Of a stretch of DNA of 64,000 nucleotides, positions 23,301-32,088 are shown in pieces (position 1 is the stretch's first letter; every line of letters begins with the position of its first letter). Both the position numbers and the translations under genes were made by a program. This DNA is from Macrostomum hystrix (taxonomy: Eukaryota; Platyhelminthes; Macrostomidae). The notes below the pieces were generated by a model. That model saw only the letters and a program-made list of their open reading frames with translations. It had not been told where the DNA came from and ran no database searches. The DNA lies in the NCBI GenBank assembly GCA_950097015.1, contig CATNEN010000029.1, forward strand, positions 4,979,501-5,043,500, given 5' to 3'.

Positions 23301-25873
23301 ACTTTATTTAGGCGCATGCTTAGCCAGGGAACTCAGTGAGCTCACTCACAAGAACCTCATCATCGCCGGCGGCGCCGCTTCTACCAGTTGGCGTAGGTGG
23401 CGTCGACAAAGCGTCCTCTTCATTCTTCTCGGCACTCGGCGACGCCTCAGCTGTTCCAGTTGATGAAGACGTTCTCCTGGGACGGAATCGACCGGAGCTG
23501 GCGCTGCTGCGGCGACGCTGCTGTTGCTGCTGTTGCTGCGGAAGCAAACTAGGATGCACCGGCACACGACTTAGCAGGGCCAGACTGGCTTCAAATCCGT
23601 CTAAGCTGGCTCGCATATCCTGCTGACGATCTAGAAAATCCGTAGCCCTCAACATGAACTCTTCGTGCTCGGGTCGGCCGCGCAGCATCAGCTCGTCCAG
23701 GTTAGCCAGGGTGGCCAGCCAGCCCTGGTGCAGCAGGTGCTGATCCCGTACCAACGACTGGGCCTGGTCACACTCCTGCTGACCGAGTGAGGACAGCTCC
23801 TGCACGGTTTGGTTCATTGAACTCCTTTATTGAGCTTATTGATCCATTTATTGTCAATAACGAATTATAAAATACTAGCTACTGAATATCCTCATAATAG
23901 ATCCCGCAATCCAGTCTACTAGGATCTAGGATAAGGATTGTCAGTAGGATCTAGGATGGTTAGTAGGATTGTAGGATCTAAGATCTGGATGGTCAGTAGG
24001 ATTGTAGGATTGTGGGATCTAAGATGGTCAGTAGGATTGTAGGATTGTGGGATCTAAGATGGTCATTAGGATTATAGGATCTAGGATCTAGGATGGTCAG
24101 TAGGATTGTAGAATCTAGGATCTAAGATGGTCAGTAGGATTCTAGAATCAAGGATCTAAGATGGTCAGTAGGATTGTAGAATCTAGGATCTAAGATGGTC
24201 AGTAGGATTCTAGAATCAAGGATCTAAGATGGTCAGTAGGATTGTAGAATCTAGGATCTAAGATGGTCAGTAGGATTGTAGAATCTAGGATCTAAGATGG
24301 TCAGTAGGATTCTAGAATCAAGGATGGTCAGTAGGATTGTAGGATCTAGGATCTAAGATGGTTAGTAGGTTTGTAGGATCTAGGATCTAAGATGGTCAGT
24401 AGGATTGTAGGATCTAGGATCTAAGATGGTCAGTAGGATTGTAGGATCTAGGATCTAAGATGGTCAGTAGGATTGTAGGATCTAGGATCTAAGATGGTCA
24501 GTAGGATTGTAGGATCTAGGATCTAAGATGGTCAGTAGGATTGTAGGATCTAGGATCTAAGATGGTCAGTAGGATTCTAGAATCAAGGATCTAAGATGGT
24601 CAGTAGGATTGTAGAATCTAGGATCTAAGATGGTCAGTAGGATTGTAGGATTGTGGGATCTAAGATGGTCAGTAGGATTGTAGGATTGTGGGATCTAAGA
24701 TGGTCATTAGGATTATAGGATCTAGGATCTAGGATGGTCAGTAGGATTGTAGAATCTAGGATCTAAGATGGTCAGTAGGATTGTAGAATCTAGGATCTAA
24801 GATGGTCAGTAGGATTCTAGAATCAAGGATCTAAGATGGTCAGTAGGATTGTAGAATCTAGGATCTAAGATGGTCAGTAGGATTGTAGAATCTAGGATCT
24901 AAGATGGTCAGTAGGATTCTAGAATCAAGGATGGTCAGTAGGATTGTAGGATCTAGGATCTAAGATGGTCAGTAGGATTGTAGGATCTAGGATCTAAGAT
25001 GGTCAGTAGGATTCTAGAATCAAGGATGGTCAGTAGGATTGTAGGATCTAGGATCTAAGTTGGTCAGTAGGATTGTAGGATCTAGGATCTAAGATGGTCA
25101 TTAGGATTATAGGATCTAGGATCTAGGATGGTTAGTAGGATTGTAGGATCTAGGATCTAAGATTGTTAGTAGGTTTGTAGGATCTAGGATCTAAGATGGT
25201 CAGTAGGATTGCGAGATCTAGGATCAGAATATTCGGTAGGATTCGATAGACCACTAGGCCTCTTTAGTTGTTAGATCCTACTAATTCTCTAGGCCACCTG
25301 AGCCTACCTCGGCAAGTGTCACCCGCTGTCGCAGACAATCAATCGAAGCCGATAACTCCACAGCCTTCCTGACGCGTTCGCAGATGTCTGAAAGCCTGGC
25401 TGCCAGAGTGCTGGCTGCTGGCGCTCTGTCACTACGGATGCTGTCCATGTTGAATAGAAAGATTGGATTGCACGGATCCTGAAAAGTTAATTTAACGCTA
25501 CTGAATGTTCTCGCGTACAATGGGCACACGAATAGCTAACAATGTAATAGGCAAATACTAACCAGTCCGACATGATACTGTTCAACAAGATTTTCGCCCT
25601 GCATGTAGGCGCCTCCGGAGGCTAGCAGAACCTGATTGGCAATTGGCACATTCACTACAGACTGCAGCTCCTCTTGAAACTGGGTGATACTACAATGAAA
25701 ATGGTTGTAACGCAACAATTAGAGCACTAAAATTACAATAGAATTATACATAGAATAGATACAAAGAAGCAATAATAGATAAAGGGAACTTACCTTTTCT
25801 TTAAAAAGCTTATATCCACCATGTGCATTGTGCCATTGTCCATCAGGAAAACGAAAATAGCTTCTCTGTTCAT
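12913..25873 (-). CDS. RB1CC1: RB1CC1/FIP200 homologue (ATG11-family autophagy scaffold), 12 exons
   Basis: FIP200 is the scaffold of the ULK1/ATG13 complex that starts autophagosome formation, and its C-terminal Claw docks cargo receptors. Exons in transcript order: 25873-25794, 25689-25563, 25478-25308, 23799-23350, 22467-21899, 21572-21386, 20829-20513, 19984-19595, 19506-18828, 18360-18110, 16329-15513, 13065-12913. All donors are GT and all acceptors AG; the total is 4,191 nt, 1,396 codons plus stop, with every phase closing. Recognisable parts: an N-terminal ubiquitin-like region ending NPIFLFN (about residues 70-80), the conserved stretch HQGWLATLANLDE, the CLLAWIS segment, the EDRLLELNRL-type helices, a disordered Gly/Pro/Gln-rich middle (about 640-880), a short coiled coil (about 930-1180), and the Claw (about 1270-1365) with KGDTVLLYY and GTRFYR. 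Human FIP200 is about 1,594 residues; most of the missing length is coiled coil. The exon 4 acceptor has a poor pyrimidine tract and is the least certain join. The family call rests on remembered alignment, not a search. Confidence 0.92.
13268..14025 (+). repeat. Tandem array, 29 bp unit, RB1CC1 intron 11
   Basis: About 26 copies with core GCTGGACACTATAGAACCAT followed by TCTAAGAAA. Confidence 0.93.
14026..14834. other. RB1CC1 intron 11 interior
   Basis: Non-repetitive intron sequence between two arrays. Short frames at 14109-14374 and 14600-14833 do not resemble exons. Confidence 0.5.
14835..15425 (+). repeat. Tandem array, 22 bp self-complementary unit, RB1CC1 intron 11
   Basis: About 27 copies with core GATTCCCAGTTTGGAAACTG. 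Each unit contains CAGTTT-GG-AAACTG, an inverted repeat. The array ends about 90 bases from the exon 11 donor. Confidence 0.94.
15513..16329 (-). CDS. RB1CC1: RB1CC1 exon 11: coiled coil, linker and Claw core
   Basis: The first about 95 codons are coiled coil (WRDRLERAKAENTQLVEKL). A polyglycine and Ser/Gln linker follows, then the Claw strands FRKGDTVLLYYAHAHEQWA and FQSKEHCQTRK. Human equivalents are FQVGDLVLI and MEKEYCQAKK. Donor AAG/GTCAGC, phase 0. Confidence 0.92.
16451..16575 (+). repeat. Short tandem array, 26 bp unit, RB1CC1 intron 10
   Basis: About five copies with core GATGGATATACTGACAAGGA, running directly into the CAGA-rich array. Confidence 0.9.
16576..17432 (+). repeat. CAGA-rich array with higher-order structure, RB1CC1 intron 10
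   Basis: A mixture of (CAGA)n and CAGCACAGACAGA, with a longer block containing ACACCCAGCACAGCACAGAC repeated near 17000, 17110 and 17275. It is open in several frames because tetramers cycle through them without a stop. Confidence 0.94.
17719..17880 (+). repeat. Second CAGA-rich array, RB1CC1 intron 10
   Basis: AGCACAGACAGACACAC units, the same family as the array 290 bases to the left. Confidence 0.9.
18002..18106 (+). mobile_element. 3' fragment of tRNA-related SINE family (copy 4)
   Basis: GAGAAAGTCAGAGCAAAT and GTGTGCGCGTGTGCTCAG match the 3' half of the copy at 34551. It lies antisense in RB1CC1 intron 10, ending about four bases from the exon 10 donor. Confidence 0.7.
18110..18360 (-). 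CDS. RB1CC1: RB1CC1 exon 10: coiled coil
   Basis: The acceptor TTACCTCGCCCAG opens VANCDYDRAVADYQEQLQ. The whole exon is heptad-like (LRDLEEENNRQRYRLEEAEK). The donor is AA/GTGAGT. A partial SINE lies within 10 bases of the donor on the intron side. Confidence 0.88.
18400..18775 (+). repeat. Diverged repeats, RB1CC1 intron 9
   Basis: Loose copies around GGCCATAAACTATTGAGTGA at irregular 45-60 bp spacing, filling nearly the whole 467-base intron. Confidence 0.65.
18828..19506 (-). CDS. RB1CC1: RB1CC1 exon 9: linker and start of coiled coil
   Basis: It enters through an excellent acceptor (CGCCTCTTCCGCAG). The first two thirds are Ser/Gln-rich with CAG/CTG runs. The last third is a long helix rich in E, L, R and A that starts the coiled coil. 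Donor AGG/GTGAGT, phase 0. An 88-base intron separates it from exon 8. Confidence 0.85.
19595..19984 (-). CDS. RB1CC1: RB1CC1 exon 8: disordered linker
   Basis: This is an open, GC-rich exon of low complexity (polyproline, polyglycine, Ser-rich). There is no conserved motif; it is assigned by position, by continuous reading frame and by good splice sites (ACATTTTCCAG, and CCCAG/GTGAAA). Confidence 0.75.
20165..20440 (+). repeat. Tandem array, 22 bp unit, RB1CC1 intron 7
   Basis: About 12 copies with core CCGATATGGGTTAATCCCTA. Units ending in CCCT and ACCT alternate, giving a 44-bp higher-order period. Confidence 0.92.
20513..20829 (-). CDS. RB1CC1: RB1CC1 exon 7: central helical domain end
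   Basis: It begins W-T-R-S-L directly after the YNE of exon 6 (human YREWAGAL), followed by LRSLFTSLAYRSFSF and a PPELL segment matching the human RNRLFRGL...PPSF region. Acceptor GCTCCGCAG, donor CCAG/GTGCGA, phase 2. Confidence 0.88.
20982..21298 (-). mobile_element. tRNA-related SINE (copy 2), RB1CC1 intron 6
   Basis: On the minus strand it carries a GCTCGATTCC B-box-like motif, the TTTGGGGCGCAGCCGCGGAG core, AGGGCCAACCTCCGAGGCAC, and ends CTGCAATTATTATTATTA. The core and the ATT-repeat end match the copy at 34551. It explains the only long RB1CC1 intron without a tandem array. Confidence 0.82.
21386..21572 (-). CDS. RB1CC1: RB1CC1 exon 6: central helical domain
   Basis: It completes the lysine codon from exon 5 and reads WLSKIQLDYSHN through LYALALAEIVRRRSFAHKYN, matching human MYCLAVVEVVRRKMFIKHYR. 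Acceptor ATCATTCAG, donor GAG/GTTGGT, phase 0 exit. Confidence 0.92.
21660..21890 (+). repeat. Diverged repeats, RB1CC1 intron 5
   Basis: Four or five decayed copies of a 35-45 bp unit around TTAGATATCCCAAGATTTGG, in a 326-base intron. Confidence 0.65.
21899..22467 (-). CDS. RB1CC1: RB1CC1 exon 5: central helical domain
   Basis: It contains GEVCLLAWISSHD (human VSLLDWINVQD), GLEDRLLELNRLAEEAQ (human GLEDRLYALDQMIASCG) and FRANQERW. Acceptor GCATGCCAG, donor AA/GTGAGT, leaving phase 2. A polyglycine stretch interrupts the conserved part. Confidence 0.92.
22505..23195 (+). repeat. Tandem array, 35 bp unit, RB1CC1 intron 4
   Basis: About 20 copies with core GAGCGATACTGAGCTTGGGG and GGGAGCTGG. 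It begins about 35 bases from the exon 5 acceptor. On the gene strand each unit carries CTCAG and CCCAG. Confidence 0.94.
23350..23799 (-). CDS. RB1CC1: RB1CC1 exon 4: helical region and polyQ
   Basis: It carries VRDQHLLHQGWLATLANLDE, one of the best conserved FIP200 blocks, then a seven-glutamine run and a Ser/Pro-rich linker. The donor is CTT/GTGAGT at 23349. The in-phase acceptor I could find (GTGCAG before 23799) has a weak pyrimidine tract, so the 5' edge may differ by a few codons. Confidence 0.82.
23930..25225 (+). repeat. Tandem array, 34 bp unit, RB1CC1 intron 3
   Basis: About 40 copies with core AAGATGGTCAGTAGGATTGT. A run of variant units starting at about 24001 recurs at about 24642, an internal duplication of about 641 bp. 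Confidence 0.95.
25308..25478 (-). CDS. RB1CC1: RB1CC1 exon 3: end of Ubl and first helix
   Basis: It encodes DPCNPIFLFNMDSIRSDRAP, almost the same as the end of the human Ubl (TNPIFLFNKE...DRPPAI), then an amphipathic helix. Acceptor CTTTTCAG, donor GAG/GTAGGC, exactly 57 codons, phase 0 on both sides. Confidence 0.9.
25563..25689 (-). CDS. RB1CC1: RB1CC1 exon 2: ubiquitin-like domain
   Basis: The acceptor TTTTCATTGTAG joins in phase 2. It encodes VPIANQVLLASGGAYM, matching the FIP200 segment that reads IAIQHQVLVVNGG in human. The intron after it is 84 bases and the one before it is 104 bases. Confidence 0.85.
25794..25873 (-). CDS. RB1CC1: RB1CC1 exon 1: start of ubiquitin-like domain
   Basis: The ATG at 25873 opens MNREAIFVFLMDNGT, which parallels the first beta-hairpin of the FIP200 ubiquitin-like domain. 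The exon ends AAAAG/GTAAGT, phase 2. An AG preceded by a T-rich tract lies 27 bases upstream of the ATG. Confidence 0.85.
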
Positions 25874-25898
25874 TTTTATAACTCAATTTAGAATAAGT

Positions 25899-25900
25899 CT
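25899..25900 (-). promoter_or_regulatory. Splice or trans-splice acceptor before the RB1CC1 start codon
   Basis: TTTGTATCTTACAG on the minus strand lies 27 bases before the ATG. It could end a 5' UTR intron or accept a spliced leader; flatworms such as Macrostomum trans-splice. Confidence 0.4.
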
Positions 25901-28900
25901 GTAAGATACAAATATATAAGTCATCATATTATACTTTAAACAAAAAATATCTACAAATGTTTGTGATAAATATATAAATTTAAATGGAAAAATTTCTAAG
26001 AAATGCCTTATTTACACAATCAATGCCTTTATATTCTAATGTTTCAGCCAAAATTTCATATTATTCTAAAATTTACTTTTTTTTATATATTTTTTGTTTG
26101 CATGCTAGTCCTGTAATAAAAGCAAACTTTTGTTTATATCACAGATACTAATGACAGGTATTTAGTATGTGTTTTATATTACCAAAAAACTAATAATAAT
26201 AACCATTTTTTTTAATTATATTCATGTATATATTTTACTATATCAACAATATATTTACCAACAATATATATTGAAATAAATAAGTAATAATTTTATTTTT
26301 CTTGCTATTCCAGTGGCCAAGGAAGGGCCTCCTAACCTAAATGTGAACTTAAAATGTCCTTGAATTCAATTAGTTAGGAAAAACTATAATAACAAAAAAT
26401 TTACAAGTCACTTCAAAAATGTTGCTTCAGAAATGTATGCAATGAATATAATTTTTGTTTATTTCACATGGGTCTATTGTTCATAATAAATTAACTGTTG
26501 AACTACTAAATAGAGGGTATTTTTGACAAGTTTTGTGCTACACCTAAACAGAGCAACATAAGCACACATAACTCAAGAACATAGGCCAACTTTTTGTTGC
26601 GCATCTTCTAAATAAGGAATCAAGTCGCCAGCTCTTCAGACCATTGAGGTCTTCAATGGTTCGGGCCAAAGTTGGATTTTTCCCATAATTGCTAGGGTAT
26701 TTAGTACACCCTAATACACAAATAAGCCCTTTGCCTCAGTGTGGCCTAGCCAGGTCTTTAAAAATTTATCAACATTTCATCCAAATGTGTCATCTTTGGA
26801 GGTCACCTACCTTTATCTAGACAGACTGCTGGACCTTCAATGGCTACAACAGGTAGAACTAAGCCACAATGGTACACCCTAAATTTTTCCAATTTCATTG
26901 ATCAGGGCTTTAAAAATATTACATGCAGCTCAACCACAGTATAGGCCCTATAATCATCTAGTTTGTCACCAATCAGTCACCACCCAACACTGTTAGCATT
27001 CAGGTGCTGCCTACAAATTCAGGGAAATATCCCCCTCTGGTTGAAACTGGAAACAAAATAGCTTACTATTAATTGCAGCTATCTTAATATCTAATAATAT
27101 ATAATCTAATTATCATAAACATATAAAAAAACAGAATCATCATTACTATATCTATTCTTAGGAATGTAAGTTTATCCTAGCATTGGCCCCTAAATTAACC
27201 AAATAAAGTGACTTGTATAGCCTAATGTATATAAAACACATTGTCCCTTATTGATTAAAGAAAGTATTCATAAGTTAGGCCCTAGGATGAGATAATCAGC
27301 CAGTCTAAGGTCTGTCAAAACATAAAACCAGCTAATTTCATCACAAAAAGCATAAAAATTATAACAAGCAAATAATAACCAAAAAACATAACTAGTTACT
27401 AGTCTAGTGCAGATACACGAGATTCTTTTTTCAAACAACCCTAACAAAATGTTTTGTTTTAACATTTGTTTAACATAATGCTTTAAGAAAAATAAATAAA
27501 AAGCATAGAAATGCTTAGAATGTAGAAACTTTATATATAGCATTATTAACTAATTTATATTAAAAAGCTGAATAAACAAGATAGTTTAAAAGTTTGTGAG
27601 CCTGATATTATTATAATCATATAATCTTTAATCTATATTCTTCTCAACCAAGTTGAAAAATATTGATATGATATTCCATAAAAACCTTGGGTTCAATTTT
27701 TTTGTATTTTGTACAATAAAGATCAGTAAGTTCATGAGCAATCTGAAAACTAGTGAGCCTGCTTAAGTTCTTGCTACATGTGTGGTTTACAAACTTAGTT
27801 GCTCTGGTAGCTAGAACATTCACTACTTAGGAAAGACCAGACAACACCTGCTCATTCATATTCACAAGTTAGGTCAGAGAACACTGGCTAATGAATATAT
27901 ACATATGTGCAAGAGCTGATAGGGCCTATGACACTGAACATTATAAAAAATTTGACTATACATTTCTATAAGAACAATAACAAACTTAGCTGAATAGAAG
28001 CTATGACTTGTGCAAATTAAGGACCAACAACCTACTCGAAACAATTAGCTTGCTATTTGGGTGCTAGCCAATAGCTGTCAGCTTAAATGTTTTCTAGCTT
28101 ATCAAAAATGTTAGTATTGACAATGTCAAATGTGGGCAATGAAAATGAAATATTAGCATTTCGATTATTAGCTACAATTTAATAATTATATCACGCAGGC
28201 TACATCAGGCCCTACCTGAAATTTATTGATTGAACTTAGAGAAGACAATAAATAAAAATTTTTAGCTCATCAAGGGCCAAGGCTAATATGTCATTCTAAT
28301 TTTTAGCTAGGCCCTAGCAAAAAAAAAATTTGACAATTGTCATCAAATTCATCTATTTATCAAAGTAATTATTATAGCTAGGCCACATTTTCAATGCCAT
28401 AGTCCCCTACGAGTATACCAATACAACTTGATTTTCTGTTATGTTTAAAAAAAGAAAGAGACAAAAACCAAGGAACATTATGTTCAAACGTTTTTTTTCT
28501 TTACATTAGTAATCTGCGAGCACATATTGAAGCACTAGGCCTACAAAATGCTTCGAACTTTAGCTTTTTACTATTTCCACGTTATATGAGAGGGCAGTTC
28601 AAGTATTTAAGTACGTCGTGTCCAAAATAAATAAATAAGCTTTTGAAAACCTTGACATCTCGATCAGCTGATTCTAGAGCACAGGATACAATTATCGTTT
28701 TAAAAAAGTAATAAAACTAAATAATATATTTTTAAAGATCCTGCACATTTTGAGTGCAAATTAGCTTACAAGCTATTTATGTTTTTTGTTTATACTTTGC
28801 AAAGCGTCAAATTTTTCGGACTCAAAAAGTTTTGTTTTATATATTGTTTTGTTATAAAAATATGTAGATCTAGATAGACAGAAGTCGCGATCATAATCAA

Positions 28901-30280
28901 ACTGATTTAATGATCTTCGAATTCAATTATTAGCCCATACCTCAGCAAAATATATCTTAAAATTGATTCAGTGGAACCCAGCACCGCTGCTGCATAGAGA
29001 AAAGTTGCAAAAAAAGAAAACTGCATGGCACGACACACCTCTAGCACGACACACCTGCAGTTCTTTAGCCAGAGTAGTGATGATTCGAAATTTGATTTCG
29101 AAATTCCGAATTTCGATGTCTAAACATGGCTCGAAAAATACTCTTATTGGGTCAATTTTTTCGAAACTTAAATTGAATTGTGCAGGTGTGATTATCCAGA
29201 AAATCATCGTGGTGTGAAAAAGTCAAAGGAAAGACAGCTCTACTGTGCGACGTGAAGGTAACAATTTTGTAACAATTTTGGTTCACAATGTCATCGCTTT
29301 AGAATTCGAGCAGGAATTCATGCTAGGTGGGACTTAATTTGCACATATTGCAGGGACTCAGCGATTGCATATCCAACACGAATCCGAAGAATTAGCTAAT
29401 CCCAATTGTGGACCAGACTTTAAGCATTAGGTAGGAATCACTGCTGGGTCAGTGGGACCCTGAAACTTGCTAATTCGATCTTTATTCCTTAATCATTATA
29501 ACATATAATAATGAAACCCACGGACCATAAACTGTGCAATGGGTATAATAGGATTATCAGGTTCTGATCATGCGCACACGTGTATGTGCATGGGGCCGGT
29601 CAAACATACAATAGCTAAGAACCCATGCAATCCCAGCTTAGCAGATCGCAGCGAGCGAGTACAAATAGAGACAACTGAGCACAAAAAACTAAAATACCAT
29701 GTCAAAGCCAAGAGCTGCAGTTCATTAATTCTTTAATTCAGCTGATAGTCTGTTAGCCACTACTAATTGTAGATTTCGGCAAAGGGATCGCCAGGGGAAA
29801 GATCCCAAGAAGCCCTCCAACAGTGGGATGTTGCTGCACCACCGCAACCATTCAGCTTAACACAAGAAGCGATCAGCTGAGACTGACGAGTTCTCCAGAA
29901 AGGAAAAAAGTTGGTGGGCCGCAAAATACGCAACGATTTCCTCGCCTGGCTACTGTAGCATTTTGCTTGATGGCGATGAGGCCCAGCAGCGCAGTGTGGA
30001 GTCCCGAACTGTTCGGACAGGCTAAATTGTACGTCTTCGTCCCAAACTGCTGAGAAGCTGCTGTTTATTTAATCGAACTTGTATATGCCTTCTAATTTTT
30101 GCAATATTATTCTTATGCTTGCATGCATGCATTACTTGCTTGTATAATATTTAGATAACAGAAATATTTAGATAGCCAATCTCGAACAATTATAATTAGT
30201 GAATGTTTTCGTTATTTTGGTGACTTCAGAAGTTCGAATTTTAATTTAGATATCTATTTTTTTACTTAAAAAATTCCATC
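25901..30280. other. RB1CC1-VCP intergenic region, left part
   Basis: About 4.4 kb of AT-rich, largely unique sequence without a tandem array, unlike the rest of the window. No exon or RNA gene was recognised. The promoter of RB1CC1 should lie here. Confidence 0.5.
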
Positions 30281-30298
30281 GATTTTAAACTCTGAAAA

Positions 30299-30452
30299 TT
30301 CATGTAAAGTTGCTCGCATGGCAAATAAGATGAATAAAAAGGCGAGAATCAATATTTAACGTTTAACGACGCGTTTCGCACGTTTCGTGCATCTTCAGGT
30401 TTATTAAAACGAATGTAGCAAAGTAGAAAAGCGAATAAATAAATTCTCGCCT
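30299..30452 (-). mobile_element. Small insertion with 16-bp flanking repeats and hammerhead-like core
   Basis: TTTTAAACTCTGAAAA flanks the segment directly at 30283-30298 and 30453-30468. Inside, 14-bp inverted ends (AAAAAGGCGAGAAT, 30336-30349 and 30443-30456) surround a minus-strand core at 30374-30410 resembling a hammerhead ribozyme. The element class is unknown. Confidence 0.55.
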
Positions 30453-30585
30453 TTTTAAACTCTGAAAACGATTTCGAGCGATGAAAGCGAGAGAATATAT
30501 TAATCCACCCCGTCGGCAGTGTTAGGCCTCACAAAAAAGCTGGCCACGTATTTTCCTGGTAGAGCGCACGTCCCCCGCATATGCT

Positions 30586-30608
30586 GATGGGTGAGCAATG
30601 TGACCCTG
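30586..30608 (+). repeat. Left arm of 23-nt inverted repeat pair
   Basis: GATGGGTGAGCAATGTGACC plus CTG. It matches the reverse complement of 32066-32088 at 22 of 23 positions, 1.46 kb away. Confidence 0.75.
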
Positions 30609-30723
30609 CGATTGCAGGTAATGGGCATGCTCTAATTATTGTTTAGAATAAGTCCTATTTTTGAGCGGTAGTAGGCGTCCATAACAGGCTATTTGCGCAT
30701 GCAGAATCTGTAGTGACTTGCAG

Positions 30724-30845
30724 CCAGCGCGTGTACGCTGAGTACACCGCGCTGGCAGCTGTCTGTTTAACTGGCTGACTATCATTTCATTGTACGGTGC
30801 AGTCATGTGCAGCCAGCGCGCGTACGCTTAGTACGCCGCGCTGGC
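30724..30845 (+). repeat. Tandem pair of GC-rich hairpins
   Basis: Two copies about 89 bp apart, each with arms CCAGCGCG...CGCGCTGG closing a GTAC/GTAC helix and a 5-base loop, then GTCTGTTTAACTGGCTGACT. Between copies the stem pair TGTAC/GTACA becomes CGTAC/GTACG. Confidence 0.8.
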
Positions 30846-30869
30846 AGCCGTCTGTTTAACTGGCTGACT

Positions 30870-31950
30870 TTTAATTCATTGTTCGCTCTATTTTATCACC
30901 CCCTAATCCTTACACCCAACGTGCCGTCGCATAAAATATATATCGCTGTTCTCAGGAGCGTGGAGCTCTGACAGTTTCGTTTCATTTCTAAATACCACCA
31001 GTCTAGAGTTATTTCAGAATCATAAACGAGTTCGTGGTTCGCTCGTAGCTCGTTTAGTCCCGCGGCCACGGCTCGTAAGTGACTCTTAAAGTCGCTGTCA
31101 TCACATGAAACACATTAATTCTGGTATAGACTGTCGTTTCAGCTGGACCCTGATCTATACAGACAGGCCATCGTTCCTATACCTCTTCAGTGTGTTGATG
31201 ACGACGCATGCAAGGACAACTGGTCCTTGTGACCAAGACCGACGCTAATTAAGAGCCACTTATACTCCCGATCGACTTTATAGCAATTAATTAAGAATCT
31301 GAGATGATTTTTGCTGTTTTGCCTTTGTGGGCTCGAAAACTGCAAAACGCTGCCGCGGTGTTGTACAACGGGTGAATTCGTCGAGTAGAGTGCGATCCCC
31401 TTTACACGCAATATGCTTAATTCTCAGATCAGCGATGCAGGGCGGTGATGCCGTTGATGCGCCTGATGATGTCATGAGATCAATTCTTCGTACTTTAATG
31501 TGACCCCCAGTTGGGTTGCCTCGAAGATTCTTAAGTGCCCCACGCAGACCCATGCTTTCTTTTCACCCTCGAGAAATAAAGCGACTAAGAAAGGACTGAC
31601 TTAAACATAGTTCGCTACAATGTATATGGTGTTGGGCATAATTCTTTATATATCCAGAAGGTTCTTGTTTATATACAGTTTAAAATCTGGAGCCTGAGTG
31701 CCTTCAGCTAGCTGATAAGGACTGAAACGCGCGGTCGCGCGACGGTGTATTCCAGCGCTAAGGTGCTTCTCGTTGTGACAGTGATCAATTGCGGGTAACA
31801 GAAATATAGTCGTTGAGGCTGTTTTTTAAGTAAAGTCCCATATATATGGCTGTATTGTGAAAAAATCTCTTTATCAAGGCAAACTGCTCTGTAGGTGCGC
31901 AGGGAAAACAATTATAAAGCTTAAAATAAATTCGTGGTGCTGATGCTGTT
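30870..31950. other. RB1CC1-VCP intergenic region, middle
   Basis: It contains a TATA-like ATAAAATATATA near 30933. Two overlapping minus-strand frames at 31187-31553 show no known motif. Nothing else is supported. Confidence 0.4.
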
Positions 31951-31952
31951 TA

Positions 31953-32023
31953 AGGACTACTAAATTAAAGATCTACTAAAGTACTACAAAACAGTATGCA
32001 TAATATACGTCTTTAGTAGTCCT
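31953..32023. repeat. 12-bp perfect inverted repeat
   Basis: AGGACTACTAAA at 31953-31964 and its exact complement at 32012-32023. Confidence 0.7.
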
Positions 32024-32065
32024 CGATGTTGTTCACCCGGCCAGTGTGAAATTTTAACATTGTCA

Positions 32066-32088
32066 CAGGGTCACATTGCTGACCCATC
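32066..32088 (-). repeat. Right arm of 23-nt inverted repeat pair
   Basis: The reverse complement reads GATGGGTCAGCAATGTGACC plus CTG. Within it GGGTCA-N6-TGACCC is itself palindromic. Confidence 0.75.

Noticed and set aside
24100-24330. Heat-shock elements (GATTCTAGAATC) in the 34-bp array
   Set aside because: Only some variant units carry TTC-TA-GAA and they lie in an intron array; no reason to think they act as binding sites.
23930-25225. CRISPR array
   Set aside because: Units are contiguous with no unique spacers; the context is an intron of an animal gene. The same applies to all other arrays here.
30374-30410. Active hammerhead ribozyme
   Set aside because: Core elements are visible but stem III does not pair and stem II has a bulge, so only a hammerhead-like motif is claimed.
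31187-31553. Protein encoded by the putative 1.5-kb inverted-repeat element
   Set aside because: Two short overlapping frames with no transposase motif; cannot be linked to the inverted repeats.
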